Below are positions 9,016 through 17,637 of a stretch of 64,000 nt of DNA, one piece after another. Position 1 is the first letter of the stretch. Every line of letters begins with the position of its first letter. Made by a program: the position numbers and the translations under genes. The notes beneath the pieces were generated by a model. It ran no database searches, was not told the origin of the DNA, and saw nothing but the letters and a program-made list of their open reading frames with translations. The stretch lies in NCBI RefSeq assembly GCF_000160115.1, contig NZ_GG665866.1, forward strand, positions 496,001 to 560,000, read 5' to 3'. The DNA is from Shuttleworthella satelles DSM 14600 (GTDB lineage: Bacteria; Bacillota; Clostridia; Lachnospirales; Lachnospiraceae).

Positions 9016-9675
9016 TCAATCATAGAAGAGGGAGTCAAGTGCCTCTTTAAAGTGTTCGTGGTTTCGAAGCATCTTTCGAAAGAGAACAAGAATCACAAGG
9101 GTCAATACCGCTCCGGAAGTATTCAGGAAAAAATCATCAATATCAGCTGTTCTGGCCGGAAAGCCGCTTACGACATTAAGTAAGAGCTGAAGAGCTTCAA
9201 TCATAACAGACACGAATGCGAGCAAAGCTATCTTCTTGCCTGTTTTCCATTTTCTCCGCGTAAAAATTTCAGTATAGACAGAGAGAGGCGATAAGAGCAG
9301 AAAATTTCCAATCAGCTGAACCAAAGCCCCCTCGTGCAGATAATTTCGTATGGACGCAAGAGGCATCAGCTGGTAGAAAGCAAAATAGGAATCAACCCCC
9401 TCCTTCATCTGGCGCAAGTCCTCATCACGGAAGAAATAAACAGGAAACAAAGTAATTTTTGCCAGGCAAATCACATACACAAGAAAACTTAGAATAACCC
9501 AGAATCTTGTCTGTAATTGCAGTCTCTTTTTCAGAAAACAACTCGGCAGAAGACCAAGGATAAATATAAGAACAAATAACTCTTTCGTAATATCAATGAT
9601 CATGGTCCACCAACTCACTGTAAAATTCCCAGTCCATCTCTTTTCTGTCCAGTTTCTGAAATAAATGCCATTCAT
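9016..9675 (-). CDS. VanZ-like family membrane protein
   Basis: This product (219 residues, or 195 from the ATG at 9603) has four or five hydrophobic spans. It carries the VanZ-like pattern NFLLLSPLSVY, then E-x2-Q in IEALQLLLNV, and a conserved Arg-Asp-rich stretch TADIDDFFLNTSGAVLT. VanZ gives low-level teicoplanin resistance in enterococci, but most relatives in Clostridia have no known role. Neither possible start has a strong ribosome-binding site; the ATG at 9603 places the first span near the N-terminus in the usual way. The gene stands alone. Confidence 0.8.
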   Translation of the reverse strand: MNGIYFRNWTEKRWTGNFTVSWWTMIIDITKELFVLIFILGLLPSCFLKKRLQLQTRFWVILSFLVYVICLAKITLFPVYFFRDEDLRQMKEGVDSYFAFYQLMPLASIRNYLHEGALVQLIGNFLLLSPLSVYTEIFTRRKWKTGKKIALLAFVSVMIEALQLLLNVVSGFPARTADIDDFFLNTSGAVLTLVILVLFRKMLRNHEHFKEALDSLFYD

Positions 9676-9746
9676 GTTTTGGGCGGTGTGTAATATGTAA
9701 TTTTCCCGTTTTGTTTAATTAACGTGTGAAGCGAATCTCAAGGATA

Positions 9747-9780
9747 TAAAAAGCCCTGCAGGTACACATCCTACAGAGCT
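9747..9780 (-). terminator. Terminator after glyS
   Basis: Minus strand AGCTCTGTAGG / CCTGCAGGGCT hairpin with a 7-base loop followed by TTTTTAT, 16 bases after the glyS stop. Confidence 0.85.
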
Positions 9781-9795
9781 CATATATCATGCACT

Positions 9796-11193
9796 TCAGA
9801 AAGCCATTTTCTCTTCCAGATACTTCTCAAGTTCTTCGATGGGCAGACGAACCTGCTCCATGCTGTCGCGGTCACGGACAGTGACAGCCCCGTCCGTCTC
9901 AGAATCGAAGTCATAGGTGACGCAGAAGGGGGTTCCGATCTCATCCTGGCGACGGTAGCGCTTGCCGATATTACCCCTGTCGTCATACTCACAGTTGAAC
10001 TTCTTAGACAGGCGCTCATAGATCTTTGTCGCGCCCTCCGCAAGCTTCTTGGACAGGGGCAGGACGCCGACCTTGACGGGAGCCAGTGCCGGATGGAAGT
10101 GGAGGACCGTGCGCATATCGGGCTTGTCCTCGGTCCCGATGTTCTCCTCGTCATAGGCCTCACAGAGAAAGGCCAGAACCACACGGTCTGCGCCCAGAGA
10201 GGGCTCAATGACATAGGGGATATACTTCTCATTCTTAGCGTCGTCGAAGTAGGACATATCGGCGCCGGAGACCTCCTGGTGCCGGGTCAGATCGTAGTCT
10301 GTCCGATCTGCAATTCCCCAGAGCTCTCCCCAGCCAAAGGGGAAGGTGTACTCAATATCCGTGGTCCCCTTGGAGTAGAAGGACAGCTCCTCTTTATCAT
10401 GGTCGCGAAGACGGATATGGTCTTTATTCATACCAAGAGACAAGAGCCAGTCTCTGCAGAAGCCTCTCCAGTAGTGGAACCACTCCATATCCGTGCCGGG
10501 CTCGCAGAAGAACTCCAGCTCCATCTGCTCAAACTCCCGGGTGCGGAAGGTGAAGTTGCCGGGCGTGATCTCATTGCGGAAGGACTTGCCGATCTGTCCG
10601 ATTCCAAAGGGGATCTTCTTTCGGGAGGTTCGCTGTACGTTCTTGAAATTGACAAAAATGCCCTGTGCCGTCTCCGGGCGCAGATAGACGGTGTTCTTGG
10701 CATCCTCGGTAACCCCCTGGAAGGTCTTGAACATGAGGTTGAACTGGCGGATCTCCGTGAAGTTGTGCTTGCCGCAGGAGGGACAGGGAACATTGTGCTC
10801 CTGAATCCAGTCCTCCATCTCTTTGTTGGACCAGCCGTCAACGGAAGAGGGCAGGACGATCTGATGCTCCTGGGCGAAATCCTCGATGATCTTGTCCGCC
10901 CGGAAGCGCTCATGGCACTCCTTGCAGTCCATCAGAGGGTCGGAGAAGGAACCCAGATGACCGGAGGCAACCCAGGTCTGCGGATTCATGAGGATGGCGC
11001 CGTCAATGCCGACGTTCTGCGGACTCTCCTGGATGAACTTCTGCCACCAGGCCCGCTTGACATTATTCTTGAGCTCAACGCCCAGGTTCCCATAATCCCA
11101 GGTATTGGCTAAACCGCCGTAAATCTCGGAGCCCGGGTAGACGAAACCTCTCGCCTTGGCCAAAGCAACAATCTTCTCCATTGTCTTTTCCAT
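9796..11193 (-). CDS. glyS: Glycyl-tRNA synthetase (single-chain type)
   Basis: This class II synthetase charges tRNA-Gly. It is the dimeric single-polypeptide form, not the alpha2-beta2 form. The 465-residue product starts with [22 protein letters not shown] and has class II motif 2 ([21 protein letters not shown]) and motif 3 ([18 protein letters not shown]). Cys pairs ([16 protein letters not shown]) in the insertion suggest a zinc site. It has its own promoter about 75 bases upstream; the leader is too short for a T-box and no T-box core was found. Confidence 0.96.
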   Translation of the reverse strand: MEKTMEKIVALAKARGFVYPGSEIYGGLANTWDYGNLGVELKNNVKRAWWQKFIQESPQNVGIDGAILMNPQTWVASGHLGSFSDPLMDCKECHERFRADKIIEDFAQEHQIVLPSSVDGWSNKEMEDWIQEHNVPCPSCGKHNFTEIRQFNLMFKTFQGVTEDAKNTVYLRPETAQGIFVNFKNVQRTSRKKIPFGIGQIGKSFRNEITPGNFTFRTREFEQMELEFFCEPGTDMEWFHYWRGFCRDWLLSLGMNKDHIRLRDHDKEELSFYSKGTTDIEYTFPFGWGELWGIADRTDYDLTRHQEVSGADMSYFDDAKNEKYIPYVIEPSLGADRVVLAFLCEAYDEENIGTEDKPDMRTVLHFHPALAPVKVGVLPLSKKLAEGATKIYERLSKKFNCEYDDRGNIGKRYRRQDEIGTPFCVTYDFDSETDGAVTVRDRDSMEQVRLPIEELEKYLEEKMAF

Positions 11194-11268
11194 ACTAGAT
11201 ACCTCTTACTCTTTTGCCGGGCAGCCAGGCCTGGCAGACCTGTCTTCTTCCTTCACACAATCTCTGTC

Positions 11269-11297
11269 ATTATAAGGACAAGCCCCTTTTATTGCAA
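11269..11297 (-). promoter_or_regulatory. glyS promoter
   Basis: Minus strand TTGCAA (11297-11292), a 17-base spacer, then a perfect TATAAT (11274-11269). The -35 box sits in the loop of a GCCCCTTTT/AAAAGGGGC hairpin (11282-11306), so the hairpin and promoter overlap. Confidence 0.8.
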
Positions 11298-11328
11298 GAA
11301 AAGGGGCGATCCGACCGCCATCCGTCTC

Positions 11329-11416
11329 CATGCCGTCTTCCATTCACCTCCATGCCGTCTTCCATTCGCCTCCATGCAGTCTTCCATTTACCTCCATGCC
11401 GTCTTCCATTCGCCTT
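11329..11416. repeat. 22-bp tandem repeat, four copies
   Basis: Four direct copies of a 22-bp unit (CATGCCGTCTTCCATTCGCC plus two bases) begin at 11329, 11351, 11373 and 11395, with one to three differences between copies. A partial copy precedes them. They lie in the recO-glyS gap, upstream of the glyS promoter. Confidence 0.9.
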
Positions 11417-11474
11417 CATTGATCTTTTGGAGGGAAAATAAGTCCCTTGATTGCGGAAAAAGGGGGCTTACATC

Positions 11475-12221
11475 TCAGCCCTTCCCTGGGGATGATAGAA
11501 AGGCCTCCGCCTTGAAGCTGTGTTCCAAGTATCTCCCCTGATACTCCCGCAAAAGCTGCCAGACCTCCTCTTCCACCGGATCCGTCAGGCGAAAGGAGAA
11601 GAGCTTCTTCATGGGGGCGCTCAGGATGAACTGAAAGGCATAGAGGGCCGACGCAGAAATGGGCCGTCCTCCTTCCACAGGCTGGCAGTCGCTGCAGATA
11701 ACCGCCCTCCTTCCCATGTGAAAATAGGCGAGCCCCTCCTTCCTGCCGCAGGCTGCGCAGGAGAAGACATCCGGATATTCCCCGTTGATCCCCATCGTCC
11801 GGATCTCGTAGATGATCCGAAGAAGGCGGGGTGAGAATTTATCGCTAGCAAGGGCTCTTAAGGTCTGATAGAGCAAAAGAAGCCGCTGGGACTCATCGCT
11901 GTTCTCTATCCCGTAGTACTCAGCCATCTCCAGAAAATAGGCGGCCAGACATACCTTGTCATAATCTTCGGCAATCTCCAGAAAATAGGCCTCAATACTG
12001 GCCCTGGCCAGAGTATAGGAATTGAGTCCCTCATACAGTTCAAAGGTTCCGAAGGCCATGGGGCCTGTTGCCGCAAGCAATTGGCTGCGCGGCCGCCTGG
12101 CTCCCCGGGCAAAGGCGGAAATCTCCCCCAGCTCCCGGGTCAGGAGCACCACTCTCTTGTCAAATTCCCCGATGGGCATAGTGGACAGCACCATCCCCGT
12201 CACAATCAAACTCTGACTCAT
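11475..12221 (-). CDS. recO: DNA repair protein RecO
   Basis: RecO helps RecF and RecR load RecA on gapped DNA. The 248-residue product has the N-terminal OB-fold (TGMVLSTMPIGEFDKRVVLL) with the basic stretch GARRPRSQL, a helical middle, and the zinc finger CAACGRKE...CSDC found in most Gram-positive RecO proteins. Its ATG overlaps the era stop by 4 bases, the usual era-recO coupling. Confidence 0.95.
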   Translation of the reverse strand: MSQSLIVTGMVLSTMPIGEFDKRVVLLTRELGEISAFARGARRPRSQLLAATGPMAFGTFELYEGLNSYTLARASIEAYFLEIAEDYDKVCLAAYFLEMAEYYGIENSDESQRLLLLYQTLRALASDKFSPRLLRIIYEIRTMGINGEYPDVFSCAACGRKEGLAYFHMGRRAVICSDCQPVEGGRPISASALYAFQFILSAPMKKLFSFRLTDPVEEEVWQLLREYQGRYLEHSFKAEAFLSSPGKG

Positions 12222-13150
12222 TGCTCATCTTCTCTGCGATAGCCGAAGTTCCTGATGAGGAAGTCGCTGTCTCTCCAGTTCTCCTTGACCTTGACAAAGA
12301 GGCGGAGATTGACCTTGGAAGAAAGCATCCGCTCCAGCTCATAGCGGGCATCCGATCCGATCCGTTTTAACATGGCCCCTCTCTTGCCAATGATGATTCC
12401 CTTGTGGGATTCTCTCTCACAGATGATGGTCGCCTCGATATCCCACAGCTCCCTGCCGGGACGTCTCTTCATGACATCCATGGCGACGGCGATCCCGTGG
12501 GGCACCTCCTTGTCCAGCGCGTAGAGGGCCTTCTCCCGGATGATCTCCGCCGCGATCTGCCGCATGGGCTGATCCGTCACGGTATCCTCGTCGTAAAACA
12601 TGGGTCCCTGGGGCAGTCGCGAGAAAATGCTCTCGATCAGATCTTTGCATCCATCACCGCTTCTGGCACAGACGGGAAGGATCTCATCGAAATCATACTC
12701 CCCCCGATAGGTATCGATCACCGCAAGAATTTTCTCCTTCTTCACCATGTCGATCTTGTTGATGACCAGAAAAACCGGGATCTGAATCTGCTCAAGCTCC
12801 TTTAGAATATGGCGGTCGCCCCCGCCCACCCTGGTATCGGGCTCAATCAGCCAAAGGATCAGATCCACATCCTTCATACTGCGCTCAGCCACGCCAACCA
12901 TGTACTGACCCAGCTTATTTTTGGCCTGGTGGATTCCGGGGGTGTCCAAAAATACAATCTGCCCCCGATCGGGATCCGTGTAAACGGTCTGAATGCGGTT
13001 TCGCGTGGTCTGGGGCTTGTTGGATGTAATGGCGATCTTCTGCCCGATCAGCTGATTCATCAGGGTGGACTTGCCCACATTGGGGCGGCCGATCATAGCG
13101 ACAAAGCCGCTTTTTGTCACAGGATTTTTCATGCTGTCTCTCTTTTCCAT
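12218..13150 (-). CDS. era: GTPase Era
   Basis: Era is an essential GTPase that binds 16S rRNA and helps 30S assembly. The 310-residue product carries G1 ([12 protein letters not shown]), the switch region (PQTTRNRIQ), G3 (DTPGIH), G4 (NKID) and a C-terminal KH domain (IIGKRGAMLKRIG). The start at 13150 (MEKRDSMKNP) has GGAG about 9 bases upstream; an ATG seven codons later is possible. It is translationally coupled to recO. Confidence 0.96.
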   Translation of the reverse strand: MEKRDSMKNPVTKSGFVAMIGRPNVGKSTLMNQLIGQKIAITSNKPQTTRNRIQTVYTDPDRGQIVFLDTPGIHQAKNKLGQYMVGVAERSMKDVDLILWLIEPDTRVGGGDRHILKELEQIQIPVFLVINKIDMVKKEKILAVIDTYRGEYDFDEILPVCARSGDGCKDLIESIFSRLPQGPMFYDEDTVTDQPMRQIAAEIIREKALYALDKEVPHGIAVAMDVMKRRPGRELWDIEATIICERESHKGIIIGKRGAMLKRIGSDARYELERMLSSKVNLRLFVKVKENWRDSDFLIRNFGYRREDEQ

Positions 13151-13214
13151 TGATACTCTGCTCCAGGCGAAAACACTGCTGTGAGCCGATCAGGATATTC
13201 CCTTCCTGCCCTTC

Positions 13215-16127
13215 TCACAGAAGGGACTCTACCCTGGAAAAGAGCTCCCTCTTCGCCTCAATCGCATCCTCATTGCCGACGACGCAGATATAACCCTGGC
13301 GTAAAGCCGCCTCAACGGGTTCCGCCAGCCTGCGAATATCCTCCGCCCCGGCATGAATGATCTGGTCTCTTTCCTTCTGCAGCACGCGGTCCGTAAGGCC
13401 GCTCATATAGGCGGCCAATCCCCGGCTGCCTCGCATGGAGGGCGTCAGCGGAGTATCCATCCCTGACAGGGTTCCTATGATAAACCTGGTCATGTCCCGC
13501 TCATTTGCGTCAAAAGCGCGCAGGAAATCAGGCGTTTGATCGAAGACCTCCTTGGTCTCCTGCAGCCTGGGATCCCGATAGGACATGAAGACCAGCTGGG
13601 CATTTCTGCTGAAGGAGGACATGCAGCCATAGGCCCCGCCCTTGACCCGGATATTGTTCCAGAAATAGTCGTAGCCCAGGATCGTATCCAGGATACGCAT
13701 CGCTCCCTGATAGGCAAAGCCCTCCCTGCCAAAATCGCCGCATCTGGCTACATAGTTGACCTGAGAGGCGGACTTGAAGGCCTCGTTGGGATCCGAAGTC
13801 ACGATTTTTTCCGCCTTCGGCAAAGAGTAATGGTCGCGGTAGAGTCTCTCTTCTATCTGGGGCAGACAACCCTCCGCCTGCCTGATTCCCTCCTGATCGG
13901 ATGTAGAGGACACCAGCATGTTTTCCGGACGGAAAATGGCATGCTTGAGATTGACCAGCTTGTCCTTTACCAGACCTGCCTTTTCATCAAAGTCCTCCGC
14001 CGTCTCCTTTAGGAAACGGTAATAGCCGATCCCGCCGATCTCGTCAGACACCTTGCCCGCGGTGGAAAAGTAAGATCCCGCCCGATTGGCCGCAACCGTA
14101 TGGCCCGAGCTCATGAGTCTGGCCTCCATACGCAGGATCTCCTCGTCAAGAAGCTCCTTCAATCGCCTGCTGTCAGCGAAGGAGCTGGTCAACATCAGCT
14201 CCTCCATCAGCCGGACGACAGGATCCATATCGGAGTAGAAGAATTTGGCATGGACCTCAACAGCCAGCTGATAGCTTCCGTCTCTCCCCGGATAGTTCTC
14301 AATACTGGTGCTGATCCCCCCGCTCGTCAGATTGATGGCATTGGTCAGATCGGTATAGCGATACCGCTCCGTGTCCACCTGTCCTAAAACCCTGGTCAAA
14401 AAGGACAGAAAGCCCAGATCCTCCTGGGCAATGTGATTGGCGGCAAAGACCAGCGTCAGATAGTGAATGCCGTTGGTCTCCACATTGTGGTGCAGGACTG
14501 TGAAATTGCCGCTCTTTTTCACCTGGCAGTCGATCGGATCTATCTCGCGGCGCAGGTCCTCTCTTTTGAGCATGGGAATCTTCGCGAGCTCCTCCGGCGA
14601 ATCCTCCCTCTCCTGATACTCCTGCAAATGCCTGGTCTGCTCGACCAGCGCTTCGATTTCCTCCGCAGAAAGGCCTGCCTTATAAGCGGCCATCTTCCCG
14701 GCAAGCGCCTGATTCCTGCGGCTTGCCAGCCCTCTCTCCGGGACGAGCTTTACCAGAGAGGCGTGGGTATTCTCAAGCAGATACTGCCGGATCAGCTGCT
14801 CGAAATAACCCTGACTGACCCTCTCGCGAAGCTCCTCCAGAACCCCGCTGACATGCAGGTGCAAAAAGGGCTGACGCTCATCATAGAGCCAGGAGTCCAG
14901 CAGCTGAAGCCCCCAGATCAGGCCCTTGGGATAACGGCCATAATCAGCCTCCCGAAAATGAAACTGAGCCATATTGATGGCTGCGTAGAGAGCCCTGGAG
15001 TCAATTCCTCCCTCTGCCTGATCCGTCAGAGTCTTGCGGATGATCTCCAGAAATGCTTTCTCGTCCCCCGGATTCGCTCCCCTGGCTGTAATGGAAAAGA
15101 CCGGCTGCAGGGTTCCCGAATCATAGCCCCCGTAGATATCCTTTCCGATGCCCGCGTCGATCAACGCCTTCTTGACTGGCGCGCCCGGGGAGTTCAAAAG
15201 GGCATAGTCCAGAATTTTAAAGGCCTGGTAGAGCATCGGATCCAGGGCCGTAGCAACTGCCAGATTGTAGGAGAGATAGCTGGCGCCCTCCTCATCCTCC
15301 TCCGCGGAAATCGGATAGGTTTTCTCCAGACGGCTCATTTGCTCAAAGGGTCTCTGAAGGGGAATCCTGCTGTCAAGCTCGATCGCCTCATAATGACTCA
15401 GATAGACACGATCCAGATAGTCCAGCTTGTCCTCCGCGTCGAAATTACCGTAGAGATAGATATAGGCGTTGCAGGGATGGTAATATCTCCTGTGAAAATC
15501 AAGGAAGTCCTCATAGGTCAGATCCGGGATACAGGCGGGATCTCCGCCGGATTCAACTCCGTAAGGGGTGTCCGGGAAAAGGGAGTTCATGACCTGCCGC
15601 TCTAAGACGTCATCCGGAGATGAAAAGGCGCCCTTCATCTCATTGTAAACGACGCCATTGATCTCGATGGGGTCCTCTCTGTTCTCTAATTCATAGTGCC
15701 AGCCCTCCTGCATGAAGATCTCCGGCCGGCTGTATATGCGCGGATGGAAAACCGCGTCCATGTAGACATCGATCAGGTTGTCGAAGTCCTTGTCATTGCA
15801 GGAGGCCACGGGATAGACCGTCTTATCCGGATAGGTCATGGCATTGAGAAAGGTATTCAAAGAGCCCTTGACCAGCTCCACAAAGGGATCCTTGACCGGA
15901 TACCGATCCGACCCGCAGAGAACCGAGTGCTCGATAATATGGGCGACGCCCGTAGAGTCGGCCGGGGGCGTCCGGAAGCCGATGTAGAAGACCTTGTTGT
16001 CATCGTCATTCTGCAGCAGAACCAGAGTCGCGCCGGACTTCTTATGGCGCAAGAGCAGCCCTTCTGAGCCGATGTCCCCCAGTTCTTCCTTCTCTAAAAG
16101 CTCATAAGCATCATTGATTTTCGTCAT
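13215..16127 (-). CDS. M16C-family metallopeptidase (PreP/Cym1 type)
   Basis: This large zinc peptidase belongs to the presequence-protease branch of family M16, which degrades peptides in a closed chamber. The 970-residue product has the inverted zinc motif HIIEH (His63, Glu66, His67) in GVAHIIEHSVLCGSDRYPVK, and the C-terminal half-domain typical of single-chain M16C enzymes. The open frame runs on to 16439, but only because the tandem repeat there lacks stops. The start at 16127 (MTKINDAYELLE) is chosen because homology begins there and the length fits the family (about 970). Confidence 0.9.
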   Translation of the reverse strand: MTKINDAYELLEKEELGDIGSEGLLLRHKKSGATLVLLQNDDDNKVFYIGFRTPPADSTGVAHIIEHSVLCGSDRYPVKDPFVELVKGSLNTFLNAMTYPDKTVYPVASCNDKDFDNLIDVYMDAVFHPRIYSRPEIFMQEGWHYELENREDPIEINGVVYNEMKGAFSSPDDVLERQVMNSLFPDTPYGVESGGDPACIPDLTYEDFLDFHRRYYHPCNAYIYLYGNFDAEDKLDYLDRVYLSHYEAIELDSRIPLQRPFEQMSRLEKTYPISAEEDEEGASYLSYNLAVATALDPMLYQAFKILDYALLNSPGAPVKKALIDAGIGKDIYGGYDSGTLQPVFSITARGANPGDEKAFLEIIRKTLTDQAEGGIDSRALYAAINMAQFHFREADYGRYPKGLIWGLQLLDSWLYDERQPFLHLHVSGVLEELRERVSQGYFEQLIRQYLLENTHASLVKLVPERGLASRRNQALAGKMAAYKAGLSAEEIEALVEQTRHLQEYQEREDSPEELAKIPMLKREDLRREIDPIDCQVKKSGNFTVLHHNVETNGIHYLTLVFAANHIAQEDLGFLSFLTRVLGQVDTERYRYTDLTNAINLTSGGISTSIENYPGRDGSYQLAVEVHAKFFYSDMDPVVRLMEELMLTSSFADSRRLKELLDEEILRMEARLMSSGHTVAANRAGSYFSTAGKVSDEIGGIGYYRFLKETAEDFDEKAGLVKDKLVNLKHAIFRPENMLVSSTSDQEGIRQAEGCLPQIEERLYRDHYSLPKAEKIVTSDPNEAFKSASQVNYVARCGDFGREGFAYQGAMRILDTILGYDYFWNNIRVKGGAYGCMSSFSRNAQLVFMSYRDPRLQETKEVFDQTPDFLRAFDANERDMTRFIIGTLSGMDTPLTPSMRGSRGLAAYMSGLTDRVLQKERDQIIHAGAEDIRRLAEPVEAALRQGYICVVGNEDAIEAKRELFSRVESLL

Positions 16128-16170
16128 AAAAGTCTCTGCTTTCTCCCTCTTGCCACAGCCTGGCCGACGA

Positions 16171-16410
16171 CTGAGATTGCATCTCCGACAGCAAATTTCT
16201 CTGCCGACAGCTGAGATTGCATCTCCGGCAGCAAGTCCCTCCGCCGACAGCTGAGATTGCATCTCCGGCAGCAAATTCTTCCGCCGACAGCTGAGATTGC
16301 ATCTCCGGCAGCAAATTCTTCCGCCGACAGCTGAGATTGCATCTCCGGCAGCAAATCCCTCCGCCGACAGCTGAGATTGCATCTCCGGCAGCAAATCCCT
16401 CCGCCGGTGA
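16171..16410. repeat. 40-bp tandem repeat, six copies
   Basis: Six direct copies of a 40-bp unit (beginning CTGAGATTGCATCTCCGGCA) start at 16171, 16211, 16251, 16291, 16331 and 16371; a seventh, degenerate copy starts at 16411. Copies differ at one to four places. Each contains the inverted repeat GAGAT-TGC-ATCTC. The array lies between mscS and the M16C peptidase. There are no unique spacers, so it is not CRISPR. All three minus-strand frames are open through it. Confidence 0.95.
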
Positions 16411-16465
16411 CTGAAATCTGAATCTCCGGCAATTTCCATCTGGGCGATTGCGAAGTTTATTGGGA

Positions 16466-17314
16466 TCAGGTCCGATCCATATGGATATCCATCTGCCGGA
16501 AGGGAATGCGGATCCCCTCGGCGTCAAAGGTCAGTTTGATCTTCTCCAGCATGGCCCAGTGAACATTCCAGTACTCATCTGTGGGAACCCAGAAGCGGGC
16601 GCCCAGCTTCACGGAGGAATCGGACAGTTCCGATACAAAAACCCGATAGGGTTCCGTGTCCAGAGCTCTCGGCTCCTCCTTGATCAGGCGCATGAGCAGG
16701 TCCTTGGCCCTCTTGATGTCGTCCTCATAGGAAATACCTACGACCAGGTTGATCATCCGCTTATCGGCATGGGTCACGTTAGTAAGAGAGGTATTGGCCA
16801 GCGTTCCGTTGGGAATCACAATGATCTTATTGTCAAAGGACTTGAGCTTGGTGTAGAAGACCGTGATCTCGATGACGGTTCCCTCATTTGCGTGCGTATC
16901 CTCAATAATATAGTCTCCCACCCGAAAGGGATGGAGGAGCAGGATCAAGACCCCGCCCGCAAAATTCGACAGAGACCCCTGCAGGGCCAGGCCCGCCGTC
17001 ACGCCCAAGGAGGCAATCGCTGCGGCCGCGGAAGCCGTCTGCACGCCAAAGACCCTGAGGACAACCAGTGCCAGGCCCAGGTAGACCAGCCACTTGAGAA
17101 GGGAGTCGATAAACTGAATCGCCCCCGTATCAATATTCTGCCGCTTCATGGTCTTGCGGATCAAGCTGCGGATCAGACCGGACAGCTTAACTCCCAGTCC
17201 CCAGACAATCAGGGCGATTACAACGGACCAGAAGAAGGTCAAAATGCCCGGAATCTGCCCGCTGATCCACTTCTGAGGGCTGACATTTCCGGCAAAGAGC
17301 TCGCTGATATTCAT
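16466..17314 (-). CDS. mscS: Small-conductance mechanosensitive channel, MscS family
   Basis: MscS channels open under membrane tension and release solutes on osmotic downshock. The 282-residue product has three membrane segments. The pore-lining third helix is rich in Ala and Gly (AAAAIASLGVTAGLALQGSL), followed by the conserved HPFRVGDYI loop and the cytosolic beta domain. Length matches MscS of E. coli (286). Its ATG overlaps the stop of a 35-residue membrane peptide by 4 bases. Confidence 0.93.
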   Translation of the reverse strand: MNISELFAGNVSPQKWISGQIPGILTFFWSVVIALIVWGLGVKLSGLIRSLIRKTMKRQNIDTGAIQFIDSLLKWLVYLGLALVVLRVFGVQTASAAAAIASLGVTAGLALQGSLSNFAGGVLILLLHPFRVGDYIIEDTHANEGTVIEITVFYTKLKSFDNKIIVIPNGTLANTSLTNVTHADKRMINLVVGISYEDDIKRAKDLLMRLIKEEPRALDTEPYRVFVSELSDSSVKLGARFWVPTDEYWNVHWAMLEKIKLTFDAEGIRIPFRQMDIHMDRT

Positions 17315-17418
17315 GCCTTATCCTTCTCCCACATCTGCAGAATCAACTCACCGATAAAGACGACAAGCACCATGACAAGGCTTGCTGCCAGAGTTAATTT
17401 TTGTTTTTTGTTTTTCAT
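17311..17418 (-). CDS. Small membrane peptide coupled to mscS (35 aa)
   Basis: The frame starts at 17418 behind a very strong GGAGGTGGAT site and encodes a basic N-terminus (MKNKKQKL), one membrane span (TLAASLVMVLVVFIGELIL) and a charged end (QMWEKDKA). Its stop overlaps the mscS start by 4 bases (ATGA), so the two are made together. No family is recognised. It could help MscS assembly or simply serve as a translational leader. Confidence 0.7.
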   Translation of the reverse strand: MKNKKQKLTLAASLVMVLVVFIGELILQMWEKDKA

Positions 17419-17561
17419 ATCCACCTCCAGAGAGCGGAAAACACACAGATTAAGTATAAAGAAAGCGATTGCTTTTCGCCAGTGCCTGAAAAAATGTGAA
17501 CGGAAAAATGTAAATGCCAAAAAGCGAAGGAAAAACGAGGAGCCGAAGAAAAGTAAACGCC

Positions 17562-17607
17562 AAAAAGCGCTCATAAGGACTGCCTCTGACACATCCCTTA
17601 TGAGCAC
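17562..17607 (-). terminator. Strong terminator after serA
   Basis: Minus strand arms AGTGCTCATAAGG / CCTTATGAGCGCT enclose a 17-base loop and are followed by TTTTT. It ends the leuB-ilvD-ilvB-serC-serA operon. Related CATAAGG/CCTTATG arms occur near 34300 and 58250. Confidence 0.92.
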
Positions 17608-17637
17608 TCATTTTTCCGCGCGGGTGAAGCTTTCGAT

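Noticed and set aside
8822-9019. 65-codon minus-strand frame after the VanZ-like gene
   Set aside because: It would need a TTG start overlapping the VanZ stop, has no ribosome-binding site and no domain, and runs through a likely terminator hairpin.
10093-11112. 339-codon plus-strand open frame
   Set aside because: Antisense to glyS; no motifs.
11194-11268. Glycine T-box before glyS
   Set aside because: The leader is only about 75 bases long and lacks the conserved T-box core; only a short GCCAGG-type palindrome is present.
14433-15605. 390-codon plus-strand open frame
   Set aside because: It is antisense to the M16C peptidase. GC-rich coding DNA often leaves the opposite frame open; no motif or ribosome-binding site.
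16171-16440. CRISPR array
   Set aside because: The 40-bp units are directly adjacent with no unique spacers, and no cas genes are present.
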